Assembly (NCBI GenBank): GCA_017631055.1
Contig: JAGBTZ010000049.1
Location: 1-64,000, forward strand
DNA: 64,000 nucleotides
Direction: 5' to 3'
Origin: Alistipes sp.
Lineage (GTDB): Bacteria; Bacteroidota; Bacteroidia; Bacteroidales; Rikenellaceae
The translations under genes were made by a program, and so were the position numbers. This document shows positions 42,499 to 50,204 of the stretch, in pieces (within the stretch, counting starts at the first letter, position 1; each line of letters starts with the position of its first letter). Below the pieces are notes generated by a model. It was not told where the DNA came from, searched no databases, and saw only the letters and a list, made by a program, of their open reading frames with translations.

Positions 42499-43936
42499 TG
42501 GCCGTACCAACCGCATAAACATCTTTGATGGCGTCGATTTCAAGACGGTATTCCTCTATATCGCCTTGACAATAGTGGGTGTGCTCTGTATCACCTCTGC
42601 CTCGTTTAATGCCGGTGAGGAGGAGTTCTTCTCGTTTGCGCACAACCACACCAAGCAGTTGATGTGGCTCGGAGTTGCGTGGGTTGTGGCCTTTGTGGTG
42701 ATGATGCTCGATAGTCGCTATTTCCACATGTTGTCCTACCCGGCATACTTGGGCGGTATTCTGCTCTTGGTGGCGGTGTTGCTGTTTGGTCGTGAGGTAA
42801 ATGGCGCTAAAGCGTGGTTTCAGTTCGGCTCGATAAGGGTGCAACCTGTGGAGTTTGCCAAAATTGCCATTGCGTTGGCTGTGGCGAGGATGATGAGTGG
42901 CTATTCGTTTGCGATAAACCGCCCGAGCAACCTCTTCCGACTTGGGGCGATGTTGTTGCTACCGTTGTCGATTATTGTCTTGCAGAACGATACCGGCTCG
43001 GGTATCGTGCTGGGTTCATTCCTCTTTGTGTTCTATCGCGAGGGGCTCAATAAGTGGCTCTGCATCCCGATTTTGCTCGTGGCACTGCTCTTTATCGTGT
43101 CGTTTTTGGTGACACCAACGGCGATGCTTATCTCGCTTATTGTGATATTTACCCTCTCGGAGATTATGATGAATCGCCTCTGGCGTAGCCGAGTGGTGGC
43201 GCTGGCTGCGGTATTCCTCGGCTCGATGGTGTTGCACTGGTTGTTGCGCCTGTGCGGAGTTGGGTGGGAGTACTATGTTTCGCTTATGATCTCCTCATTT
43301 GTGGGGGTGGCGGTGGCTGCTGTTTATGCCTTTAGAGCCAATCTGCGCAATATCTTCGTGCTGCTGGCGCTCTATCTGGCTTCGATGATATTCCTGCCTA
43401 CGACCGAACATATATTCAACAATATCCTCAAACCCCACCAGCAAAATCGTATTCTGGTCTTTCTGGGTGCGATTGAGGATTTGCGAGGTCAGGGGTATAA
43501 TGTCCACCAGTCGAAGATTGCTATCGGCTCGGGAGGTCTTTTCGGTAAGGGCTTTATGCAGGGTACGCAGATTAAGTACAACTTCGTGCCCGAGAAGCAT
43601 ACCGACTTTATCTTCTGCACCGTGGGCGAGGAGTGGGGCTTCCTGGGAGCCTTGGTTGTGTTGGGATTGATGTGTGCGCTGATTTTGCGACTGATGAAGA
43701 TGGGAGAGCGTAGTGGCGAGCCCTTTACTCGAGTCTATTGCTATTGCGTGGCATCCATTCTGCTATTCCATACGCTTGTGAATGTCGGTATGACTATCGG
43801 ATTGATGCCTGTGATGGGTATCCCTCTGCCATTTATCAGCTACGGAGGCTCCTCGCTGATTGCCTTTACCATTATGCTCTTTATCGCAATCAATCTCGAT
43901 GCCTCGACCCGTACCGAAATCGGACATCGGATATAG
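42488..43936 (+). CDS. rodA: SEDS peptidoglycan glycosyltransferase RodA
   Basis: A 482-residue polytopic SEDS protein that polymerises lipid II. About ten helices are visible; signature stretches are GREVNGAKAWFQFGSIRVQP, VEFAKIAIALAVARMM, NDTGSGIVLGSFLFVFYREG, EKHTDFIFCTVGEEWGFLG, and the final MGIPLPFISYGGSSLI. It starts at 42488 inside the mrdA end; a start at 42443 would add residues without homology. Last gene of the cell-shape operon. No hairpin follows, only an eight-unit heptamer array before a convergent gene. Confidence 0.96.
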   Translation: MINNGRTNRINIFDGVDFKTVFLYIALTIVGVLCITSASFNAGEEEFFSFAHNHTKQLMWLGVAWVVAFVVMMLDSRYFHMLSYPAYLGGILLLVAVLLFGREVNGAKAWFQFGSIRVQPVEFAKIAIALAVARMMSGYSFAINRPSNLFRLGAMLLLPLSIIVLQNDTGSGIVLGSFLFVFYREGLNKWLCIPILLVALLFIVSFLVTPTAMLISLIVIFTLSEIMMNRLWRSRVVALAAVFLGSMVLHWLLRLCGVGWEYYVSLMISSFVGVAVAAVYAFRANLRNIFVLLALYLASMIFLPTTEHIFNNILKPHQQNRILVFLGAIEDLRGQGYNVHQSKIAIGSGGLFGKGFMQGTQIKYNFVPEKHTDFIFCTVGEEWGFLGALVVLGLMCALILRLMKMGERSGEPFTRVYCYCVASILLFHTLVNVGMTIGLMPVMGIPLPFISYGGSSLIAFTIMLFIAINLDASTRTEIGHRI

Positions 43937-43939
43937 GTT

Positions 43940-43995
43940 GGCCATTAGCCATTAGCCATTAGCCGTTAGCCGTTTGCCATTAGCCATTAGCCATT
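43940..43995 (+). repeat. Heptamer array, RGCCATT type (array 4, eight units)
   Basis: Eight units in register: GGCCATT, AGCCATT, AGCCATT, AGCCGTT, AGCCGTT, TGCCATT, AGCCATT, AGCCATT. It starts 4 bp after the rodA stop and ends 11 bp before the stop of the convergent glycosyltransferase. It is the longest of the five arrays. Confidence 0.95.
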
Positions 43996-44006
43996 AGCTT
44001 GCTCTG

Positions 44007-44945
44007 CTATAATCCTTTGCGTGCAATGAGCCACGCAAGACGATTGTAGATATTGAGTGCCGTAGCACGCCAACCGATGGGTAGGGCGTTCAGTAGTCGC
44101 ACCTTACGCAATGCACGGCGATGGAGGCGTGTGTAGCCGAAGAAATTAACCGCACGGCGAGCCTCATTGGTCCCACCCTTGACACTCTGGACAAGAGCTT
44201 TACCCAACGCTACACGGGCGAGATATTCGTTGCTCAGGTCGGTGGCTGTGGGGTCGTATAACTCCTCCAACGAGTGGTGGCTCTGCTCGGGGCGATAGAT
44301 TGCAGCCGAGCGATTTTCGCCACTACGAGAGTAATCGACAAGCGGAGTGGGCGAGATGCAGACCTTGGCCGAGCGAGCAATCTTTGTCCACAGATATTGA
44401 TCCTCACCCATACGCATACCCTCAGGGAAACCGCCTAAGCTGATTGCGAGTGAACGATTGAGAGTCGTTGCCGATGGGATGAGAACGTAATGGCGTTGCG
44501 ACTCGGCAAAGAAGTCGACAATGCCTCTGCTTTGGGGTGTGTCGCCAATAGCTTGCTGCTCACCATCTATAACATAAAATCCTGTGGCATAGGCTCCGCA
44601 GTCGGGGTAGTCGGCAATCAGATGGCAAATCTCGGCAAGGTAACCCTCTCTCCACCTATCATCTCCATCGAGCAGTGCAATATATTCGCCTTCGGCCATC
44701 TCGATTGCTCGATTGCGGGCAGCACTCACGCCGCTATTGGGTTGGTGCAGGAGTCTGATTGCGGGATTGGAGGCGGCCAACGCCTCGACAATCTCGCCAC
44801 TGCCGTCAGTCGAGCCGTCATCAATGACAATAATCTCGCGGGGCGTAACACTCTGAGCCTCGATTGAAGCGATGGCTCGGGCGATGCTTTCACGCTTGTT
44901 GTAGAGCGGAATTATTACCGATATTTCATTTGCTATCGTCTGCAT
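44007..44945 (-). CDS. Family 2 glycosyltransferase
   Basis: A 312-residue GT-A glycosyltransferase of unknown acceptor. The N-terminal Rossmann-like part is EISVIIPLYNKRESIARAIA, with IIVIDDGSTDGSGEIV. The acceptor loop is NSGVSAARNRAIEMAEGEYI, and the DxD metal site is LLDGDDRW. No signal peptide or membrane helix, so cytoplasmic. The ATG at 44945 is chosen by the family N terminus; the frame stays open upstream to 45254, but that part is antisense to the next gene and low in homology. It is divergent from the DUF115-like gene through interlocked promoters in 38 bp. Confidence 0.92.
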   Translation of the reverse strand: MQTIANEISVIIPLYNKRESIARAIASIEAQSVTPREIIVIDDGSTDGSGEIVEALAASNPAIRLLHQPNSGVSAARNRAIEMAEGEYIALLDGDDRWREGYLAEICHLIADYPDCGAYATGFYVIDGEQQAIGDTPQSRGIVDFFAESQRHYVLIPSATTLNRSLAISLGGFPEGMRMGEDQYLWTKIARSAKVCISPTPLVDYSRSGENRSAAIYRPEQSHHSLEELYDPTATDLSNEYLARVALGKALVQSVKGGTNEARRAVNFFGYTRLHRRALRKVRLLNALPIGWRATALNIYNRLAWLIARKGL

Positions 44946-44946
44946 A

Positions 44947-44977
44947 TTGCAAATGTAGCGATATTTTATTAGTTTTG
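44947..44977 (+). promoter_or_regulatory. Promoter of the DUF115-like gene (interlocked)
   Basis: ATTG (-33 type, TTG at 44947-44949), exactly 20 bp, then TAGTTTTG (44970-44977). The ATG is 7 bp downstream, so the mRNA should be leaderless or nearly so. The -33 TTG shares the palindrome TTGCAA with the end of the opposing -7 box. Confidence 0.65.
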
Positions 44978-44981
44978 CAAT
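44950..44981 (-). promoter_or_regulatory. Promoter of the glycosyltransferase gene (interlocked)
   Basis: On the minus strand: ATTG (44981-44978), exactly 20 bp, then TACATTTG (44957-44950), and ATG 5 bp further at 44945. It mirrors the + strand promoter in the same 38-bp gap, so polymerase can occupy only one at a time. Confidence 0.65.
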
Positions 44982-44983
44982 GT

Positions 44984-45871
44984 ATGAAGGTTTCGGAGAA
45001 GATAATTTTGGCTTTGCGCCACACTTTTGACACGGCTCTCTACTTTGCGGTGATGGCTGTGAAGGAGAATTTTCGTGACTATGTGGGTCGTGCCGGCCGA
45101 GGTGCAGCCACTCACGATAGGGTCGCAATTCTCGGTAATGGGCCCTCACTTTCGAAGGAGTTACCCTCGCTCTTGGAGCAGAAGCACGACTACGACTTTC
45201 TGGCGGTGAACTTCTTTGCCGAGGATGAGCGTTTTGCGGAGTTGAAGCCTGCATTCTATGTTTTGTCCGACCCGATGTTCTTCCGCCATACGGCTATGCA
45301 GTCGAGAGTTGATGCCCTATACCGCCTGCTTGCGGAGCGTGTGACGTGGCCGATGACTCTCTATGTTCAGTACTATAATCCCGAAAAGTTCGACTATCGA
45401 ACTGCGCTGCCTAACGAGAATATCCGCATTGTACCATTCCATACCACGCTCTATGAGGGCTTTCGTTCGGTGCGACATTGGCTCTTTAGCCACGGACTTG
45501 GCAGTGCCAACTATGGTACGGTGGTGCAGGTGGGCGAGTATATTGCCCTCCATTTGGACTATCGCCATATAGAACTCTATGGCGTTGACCACACCTTGCT
45601 CGATGGGCTTGTGGTCGATGCCGATAACCGATTCTGTCGTATCGATAGCCACTATTACGATACCGCTCCGGCCGAGCCGAAGCCCGTGATGCGTAAGGTG
45701 CCGGCCGAGCCCTATACTGTGGCGGAGTACCTTGCCGAAACGGCTCAACTCTTCCGAGGCCACGAGATTTTGCAGGAGTACGCCTCCGAACTCGGTGCTC
45801 ATATTATCAACTGCACCGAACATTCGATGATAGATGCCTATCAAAGGGCGAAAGATGGAGTTGTCCAATAA
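44984..45871 (+). CDS. DUF115/MptE-like protein
   Basis: A 295-residue protein resembling the DUF115 (6-hydroxymethylpterin pyrophosphokinase MptE-like) group, also seen beside polysaccharide genes. The key stretch is RVAILGNGPSLSKELPSLLE, a nucleotide-binding-like loop, followed by YVLSDPMFF and IELYGVDHTLLDGL. The start at 44984 is supported by the promoter box 7 bp upstream and by gene order; the frame remains open upstream across the antisense gene, which I regard as chance. In this setting a role in surface glycan assembly is more plausible than pterin synthesis (inference). Confidence 0.75.
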   Translation: MKVSEKIILALRHTFDTALYFAVMAVKENFRDYVGRAGRGAATHDRVAILGNGPSLSKELPSLLEQKHDYDFLAVNFFAEDERFAELKPAFYVLSDPMFFRHTAMQSRVDALYRLLAERVTWPMTLYVQYYNPEKFDYRTALPNENIRIVPFHTTLYEGFRSVRHWLFSHGLGSANYGTVVQVGEYIALHLDYRHIELYGVDHTLLDGLVVDADNRFCRIDSHYYDTAPAEPKPVMRKVPAEPYTVAEYLAETAQLFRGHEILQEYASELGAHIINCTEHSMIDAYQRAKDGVVQ

Positions 45872-45904
45872 AAAATCCTGTCCAACATTTTGGACAGGAT
45901 TTTT
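45871..45904. terminator. Bidirectional terminator after the DUF115-like gene
   Basis: AAAAATCCTGTCC (45871-45883) and GGACAGGATTTTT (45892-45904) form a perfect 13-bp stem with an 8-nt loop, T-rich on both strands. It begins on the last base of the stop codon and also serves the convergent barrel gene. Confidence 0.93.
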
Positions 45905-45926
45905 GCTATCACTCTTACCCCTATGG

Positions 45927-47459
45927 TTAGAATATGTAGTTGAGTCCGATATTTACACCCGGGTTATAACGCTTCTTCATCGTGAGCTGATCGACCGGAA
46001 CATTCAAGTCTGTGTTGGAGTAGACCTTGGTGTTGAGCGGAACAGCAACCTCTGCCGAGAGGATAAAGTTGCGGTTCATCGCCAACTTTAATCCCAAACC
46101 TGCGCTCATGTGCAGCTTGCGAGGCTCACCCGTATAGATGAGGTTTTGCTCGGCCTGTGTCAGCGGCTGACCATCGAGAGTTGTACCCGTCTGGCGAATT
46201 TGCTTCATCTCGTCTAAGCGATACGCCTGTACGCACGCACCCATATCGAAGAAGGGGTTGGTTGCCAAGTAGAAGTTCTGCTTAATGAAGCGGAACGAGA
46301 CGATTTTGAATCGCATCTCGAAGTTAGCCCATGCATAACCATCGCCAATCACGCTGTTGTAGGGTACACCACGCACCGTGTTGATGCTGCCCAAGCCATC
46401 CGAAATAATCTGGCGCAAGTAGAGCGTATTGATGTTTTGCAATGTGTAGTAGGGCGAATTGCCGGCCAACTTGCCCTGATATGCAAGGTGATAGGCAAAG
46501 GTAATCTTATCCTGCCAAACGGGCACATAGTGACGGAAGTGGGCTGCCAACTTGAGGTAGTGGTAGGCATCTGCACCCTTGCGACCATTCAAGAAGTCGG
46601 GAGAGCCGTAGGCGTATACCTCTGCCCAGATACCGCGCGAGGGGTCAGCCTCGTGTTCGCGACTATCGTAAACCAATCCGGCCTTAAACTCGATATGGTG
46701 ACCACCATGTGCCTCACTCGGACGGATAAGACCCGCCTTCTGATACAACTGCCAAAGCGATGCAGAGTGGATACCCTGGCTCAAGAGGTAGTTGTTGGCC
46801 TCAACCGAGTCGTATGCCGGTGAGCCGTTCTTCTTGAGGGTGATATTCTGGACATCGTACCACCAATACGAAACACCCGCAGCCCAACGGAACTTATTGG
46901 ATGTTATGTTGCCCTGGAAGTCGGCCATTACGCGCAACATATCTCGGCGCACGTTGTACATAGCCACTCGGTTCATCTGCTTTTTACCGCTCGCCAAATC
47001 CTGGAAGTAGGGCGAAGCCGCACCATTGAAGCCCATAAACGGGTACATCTGTGCTAAGATGTAGGTTGCAGCTGCCGTGAGGCGTACCTTCGGTATCAGA
47101 TACTTCGAATCGTAGAAGAAGTGAAGCTTGACCTGATCCTTTGTGGTCCACGACAAATCGACATTGAACTTATGCTTGTAACCCGGGTAGGTCGAGCCAT
47201 CGCCATAGTCGAAAATTTCACACAGAGCACCAATCTGAAATCCTGTGTCGCTATTGAAACCAATCGAGGGGAATGGTGCGAAATTCCAACCTTTCTTTAC
47301 GGTCTGCTTCTTCGAATCGGAGTCGGTCGCCACGCTTTGCTCCTTTTTTGACTTCTTCTCGGTTGCGGTAGCATCCGACTCTGTTGCAATGCCATTGGCA
47401 TAAATGCTTGATGTCATCAGCGTTGCAAACAATAGTGTTACGATGTGCTTAATCTTCAT
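45927..47459 (-). CDS. Omp85-like outer-membrane barrel protein
   Basis: A 510-residue exported protein: signal peptide up to about YANG, a charged low-complexity stretch (residues 25-55), then a barrel starting at GWNFAPFPSIGFNSDTGFQI. This start and the loop segment INTVRGVPYNSVIGDGYAW resemble the BamA/TamA surface-antigen barrel, but no POTRA repeats are present. It is therefore a short, POTRA-less relative. It ends NPGVNIGLNYIF, with the terminal aromatic needed for BAM insertion. It lies 12 bp downstream of the acyltransferase gene in a three-gene operon with the symporter. Function unknown. Confidence 0.78.
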   Translation of the reverse strand: MKIKHIVTLLFATLMTSSIYANGIATESDATATEKKSKKEQSVATDSDSKKQTVKKGWNFAPFPSIGFNSDTGFQIGALCEIFDYGDGSTYPGYKHKFNVDLSWTTKDQVKLHFFYDSKYLIPKVRLTAAATYILAQMYPFMGFNGAASPYFQDLASGKKQMNRVAMYNVRRDMLRVMADFQGNITSNKFRWAAGVSYWWYDVQNITLKKNGSPAYDSVEANNYLLSQGIHSASLWQLYQKAGLIRPSEAHGGHHIEFKAGLVYDSREHEADPSRGIWAEVYAYGSPDFLNGRKGADAYHYLKLAAHFRHYVPVWQDKITFAYHLAYQGKLAGNSPYYTLQNINTLYLRQIISDGLGSINTVRGVPYNSVIGDGYAWANFEMRFKIVSFRFIKQNFYLATNPFFDMGACVQAYRLDEMKQIRQTGTTLDGQPLTQAEQNLIYTGEPRKLHMSAGLGLKLAMNRNFILSAEVAVPLNTKVYSNTDLNVPVDQLTMKKRYNPGVNIGLNYIF

Positions 47460-47471
47460 GGCTACAACATT

Positions 47472-48812
47472 TTAATTGTTACTGAACATGATTTTTCTAA
47501 TCTCTTTATATTTCTCTCTCAATGCTTTGTTGCGATGTAGGCGCATATCTGATATTATCAGACGGATAAGACGATAGACCTCCTGTGCTACAATCGGAGC
47601 AGGCAGCAGTGCCAATGTTATGGGCAGTGCCCACTGCCACGGCAAGCAAGCGTAGGCTACAATTGCATAGATTATCATCAGCAGTGGCCACAACAGAATG
47701 CTCACCAGATAGCGCACCGAGTTGTGGAAGGCGCCATCCTTGAACAATCCGCACAACTTAGCCAAAACACCCGTAAGTGGCAGTGCAAAGATGGTTGCCG
47801 GTATCGAATAGGGGAGTGATATAATCAGCAACAGATACTTCATCACTTGCGACAGGGTGAAGTTGCGCACCGCAACCGAAGCCAAACTGATATCGCTCTT
47901 CAGGCGCATTTCAGCCGCCTCCTTGCCCAACGAGAGCACCTTTTCGGCTACCTCTGGCTTCTCCTCGCGCAGGCGGGTAATCTGCTCCACGGTGGCGTTG
48001 TTGGCCTCGAAGAAGAGCTCCATACGCCTTGCCTTGCGCCACTTTTTATCGCTACGACGCAGATGCCTTACACGGCGCTTAACCACCGCAGCACACACCT
48101 CGTGTGTACCTTCGTAGTGCTCATCATTCGGGATATAAAATATCGCCTCCTTCAAATGCTCGTCAAGCAGCGCTTTGATAGCGTTCATCTGCTCGGGAAC
48201 GGTCATCTCGGAGTGAGAAGCAAGGAATTTTTGAACATTTATCGGCTCGCCAACCTGTACACGCACGGTCGAACGAAAACGGAAGAAGTTTCCGTAACGC
48301 ATACCCACCGGCACGATGTAGAGCGGCATATCGGGCATCAGTTCCTGAGCCTGGAACGCTATGCGGAAGATACCCTTCGCCAAGGGTTGTGCCGAGTATT
48401 TGGTCTGATGTTGACCCTCGGGGAAGATGCAAAACGGTACCTTGTCGCGCAATACGTCGACCGCCTTTTCGATAGTCTCGTTATTCTTGCGCACCTCGTC
48501 AGCACCGTCACGCATACGCATAATCGGCATAATTTTGAGCCAACGAAATATCTTGGCAAGGATAGGCTTGCGGAAGATGTCAGCTCTGGCCACGAAGACC
48601 TTAGCCTTGTGGTCCATAGCCAAAATTACCAATGCATCCATCAATGCGTTGGTGTGGTTGGGAGCATAGATTATAGCCCCATCTTGAGGAATGCGCTCCT
48701 TGCCCACATATTTAATATGTCGATACGAAAGTTTAAGTGCGAAATCCACGTAGTAACGCAGAAAATCGTACATAAAATCGTAATCTTGTATCTTCTTCTC
48801 TCGCTTTGCCAT
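47472..48812 (-). CDS. PlsC/GPAT-type acyltransferase with C-terminal membrane domain
   Basis: A 446-residue protein with an N-terminal acyltransferase domain. The catalytic block is APNHTNALMD, i.e. H-x5-D as in eukaryotic Gat1/Sct1-like enzymes, rather than the H-x4-D of bacterial PlsC. FPEGQHQTKYS and LYIVPVGMRYGNFFRF are motifs III and IV. About four helices lie in the C-terminal third (for example YLLLIISLPYSIPATIFALP and LLMIIYAIVAYACLPWQWAL). It probably acylates glycerol phosphate or lysophosphatidate. It starts 3 bp after the symporter stop and is followed after 12 bp by the barrel gene. Confidence 0.88.
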   Translation of the reverse strand: MAKREKKIQDYDFMYDFLRYYVDFALKLSYRHIKYVGKERIPQDGAIIYAPNHTNALMDALVILAMDHKAKVFVARADIFRKPILAKIFRWLKIMPIMRMRDGADEVRKNNETIEKAVDVLRDKVPFCIFPEGQHQTKYSAQPLAKGIFRIAFQAQELMPDMPLYIVPVGMRYGNFFRFRSTVRVQVGEPINVQKFLASHSEMTVPEQMNAIKALLDEHLKEAIFYIPNDEHYEGTHEVCAAVVKRRVRHLRRSDKKWRKARRMELFFEANNATVEQITRLREEKPEVAEKVLSLGKEAAEMRLKSDISLASVAVRNFTLSQVMKYLLLIISLPYSIPATIFALPLTGVLAKLCGLFKDGAFHNSVRYLVSILLWPLLMIIYAIVAYACLPWQWALPITLALLPAPIVAQEVYRLIRLIISDMRLHRNKALREKYKEIRKIMFSNN

Positions 48813-48815
48813 AAC

Positions 48816-49784
48816 TTAAGCCTTGGTGCCTACTCGGCGGAAGAGAGTTGCCACCGTTAGACCTGAAATAATATGCCAAATTCCCCACAAAGCGGTGATA
48901 ATCACCATACCACCATTATTATGCCATACCTCGGGCGGGAAGATTGCTGCATTGAAGAGCAGTGCCAATCCAAGACCCGAATTTTGGATGCCGGTTTCGA
49001 TGGTAAGCGAACGGCGATCTTCTTTGGATACTTTCAAAAGTGTAGCACCATAAAAACCGGTACCGAGAGCACTGGCGTTGTGGATAATAACCACCACCAA
49101 GGCGCAGAGGATGGCTGCATACACAGCCCAACGAGCTTCTAATGCTGTGAGTACCTGCGTGAGCGACACGATAACCATACCTATAAACAACAGGATAGAG
49201 AGTATAGATGTGGGTCGCTTGAGTTTATTCGAAAGGTTGGGGAAGTAGCGCGAAACGATAAGTCCGAGCACGATAGGAATACCGAGAATAATTAGAATCT
49301 GGTAGAGCATATCTCCGAAAGGAATGCTCAATGTCGGAATATCGTTGTGCACCGATGCGTAACGGCAGTAGAGCGTACCCCAAAACCAGAAGTTGAAGGG
49401 CGTAACTATCGGTGCAAACGCAGTCGAGATGGCTGTCATCGAGACCGATAACTCGATATTACCCTTCGAGAGCGAAGAGATGAAGTTCGAGATATTACCG
49501 CCTGGGCACGATGCCACCAGCAACATTCCGATAGCCACCATTGGTGTAATAAATGGATTGAGTGCAACCGCAACCAGAAAGGTTACAGCCGGCAATGCCA
49601 CCCATTGAAGTCCAATGCCCAAAATTACCGATTTGGGATTGCGGAATACATCTCTGAAAGTCTGCAGTTTGATGCCCAAAGCCACACCGAACATCACGAA
49701 TGCTAAGATAATGTTCACAATAAACATTTCGCCTGCTCCGAGGTTGATATTCAGAGCGTCAAGATATTGTAAATGTTCCTTCAT
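48816..49784 (-). CDS. Bile acid:Na+ symporter family transporter
   Basis: A 322-residue BASS/SBF-family transporter with about ten helices. The two crossover motifs are present: CPGGNISN at 93-100 and ETGIQNSGL in the second half, whose Glu/Gln/Asn residues coordinate sodium in ASBT homologues. Family substrates include bile acids, pantoate, pyruvate and other organic anions, so bile acid uptake is only one option. It is the first gene of an operon with the acyltransferase (3-bp gap) and the barrel protein. A TATATTTG box at 49822-49829 lies upstream. Confidence 0.92.
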   Translation of the reverse strand: MKEHLQYLDALNINLGAGEMFIVNIILAFVMFGVALGIKLQTFRDVFRNPKSVILGIGLQWVALPAVTFLVAVALNPFITPMVAIGMLLVASCPGGNISNFISSLSKGNIELSVSMTAISTAFAPIVTPFNFWFWGTLYCRYASVHNDIPTLSIPFGDMLYQILIILGIPIVLGLIVSRYFPNLSNKLKRPTSILSILLFIGMVIVSLTQVLTALEARWAVYAAILCALVVVIIHNASALGTGFYGATLLKVSKEDRRSLTIETGIQNSGLGLALLFNAAIFPPEVWHNNGGMVIITALWGIWHIISGLTVATLFRRVGTKA

Positions 49785-49821
49785 ATATTATGAGTTTTAA
49801 TTTCCTGTTCTCTACAACTTA

Positions 49822-49829
49822 CAAATATA
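49822..49829 (-). promoter_or_regulatory. Putative -7 box of the symporter operon
   Basis: TATATTTG on the minus strand matches TAnnTTTG, 37 bp before the ATG at 49784. No clear -33 element. Confidence 0.4.
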
Positions 49830-49887
49830 TAATATATTTTGTAAAATTAGACTTATTGGATAGAAAATAGGTCTTTATACCTATTGG

Positions 49888-50011
49888 GAGAAGTTGTGAA
49901 AATGGCGAAATTCTGCGTTATGCTCATCCTCAAAATGCTCACATACCTCGAGTATGCTCCGCTTTTTCGGATTTCGCAAGCCTTGAATTTCATCCATTTT
50001 GACAACTTCTC
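49888..50011 (+). repeat. 124-bp structured element, copy B
   Basis: Arms GAGAAGTTGTGAAAATGG (49888-49905) and its complement (49994-50011, one mismatch) enclose an 88-bp interior, exactly as in copy A. The stem is extended by GAAATTC (49907-49913) with GAATTTC. The inner hairpin is CATAC-ctcga-GTATG, where copy A has TTTAC/GTAAA: the pairing is kept by compensatory changes. The shared core contains CCTCAAAATGCTCA, CTCCGCTTTTTCGG and TTCGCAAGCC. Flanking genes are both on the minus strand. Confidence 0.85.
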
Positions 50012-50023
50012 TTTCGGGCTGAA

Positions 50024-50062
50024 GAAAATGGCGAAATTCTGCGTTATACTTATCCTCAAAAT
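50024..50062 (+). repeat. Truncated left-half copy of the 124-bp element
   Basis: A 39-bp stretch matching 49898-49936 of copy B with 2 differences (TACTTATCC for TGCTCATCC), starting inside the left arm and ending in CCTCAAAAT. It has the arm of copy B, so it is a local partial duplication rather than an independent copy. It lacks any right half, so the hairpin cannot form within it. Confidence 0.8.
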
Positions 50063-50069
50063 AGAGATA

Positions 50070-50168
50070 TTAATGAGTTTAATGAATTTAATGAATTTAA
50101 GGTGTTCCCCTAATTTCCCTAATCTCCCTAATCTCCCCAGTTTCCACAATCTCCCCAGTCTCCCCATC
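50070..50168 (+). repeat. Degenerate nonamer tandem array (11 units)
   Basis: Eleven consecutive 9-bp units in register: TTAATGAGT, TTAATGAAT, TTAATGAAT, TTAAGGTGT, TCCCCTAAT, TTCCCTAAT, CTCCCTAAT, CTCCCCAGT, TTCCACAAT, CTCCCCAGT, CTCCCCATC. The first four are AT-rich and the rest C-rich, so composition flips while the period stays. The opposite strand has several G3-G4 runs spaced by 5-6 bp, a G-quadruplex-like pattern. Confidence 0.85.
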
Positions 50169-50185
50169 CAACTCATCCACATCCA

Positions 50186-50204
50186 CCCCCCCCCAACAAA
50201 AAAA
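50186..50204 (+). repeat. C9 and A-rich tract
   Basis: Nine C (50186-50194), then AAC and seven A (50198-50204), ending inside the EEP terminator. It parallels the C9-A10 tract at 19321-19339, including its position just downstream of a minus-strand stop codon. Confidence 0.75.

Noticed and set aside
44946..45254. N-terminal extension of the glycosyltransferase to 45254
   Set aside because: The added 103 residues are Arg/Ser/Pro-rich, antisense to the DUF115-like gene, and the promoter pair at 44947-44981 fits a start at 44945.
45927..47459. TamA partner for the tamB gene at 25315
   Set aside because: No POTRA domains and about 16 kb away in a different operon; a partnership cannot be supported.
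49853..50182. 109-aa minus-strand ORF rich in Leu-Gly-Arg repeats, and the 113-aa plus-strand ORF at 49884-50225
   Set aside because: Both just translate the 124-bp element and the 9-bp tandem array; 9 is a multiple of 3, so the frame stays open and gives tripeptide repeats. No homology-like features.
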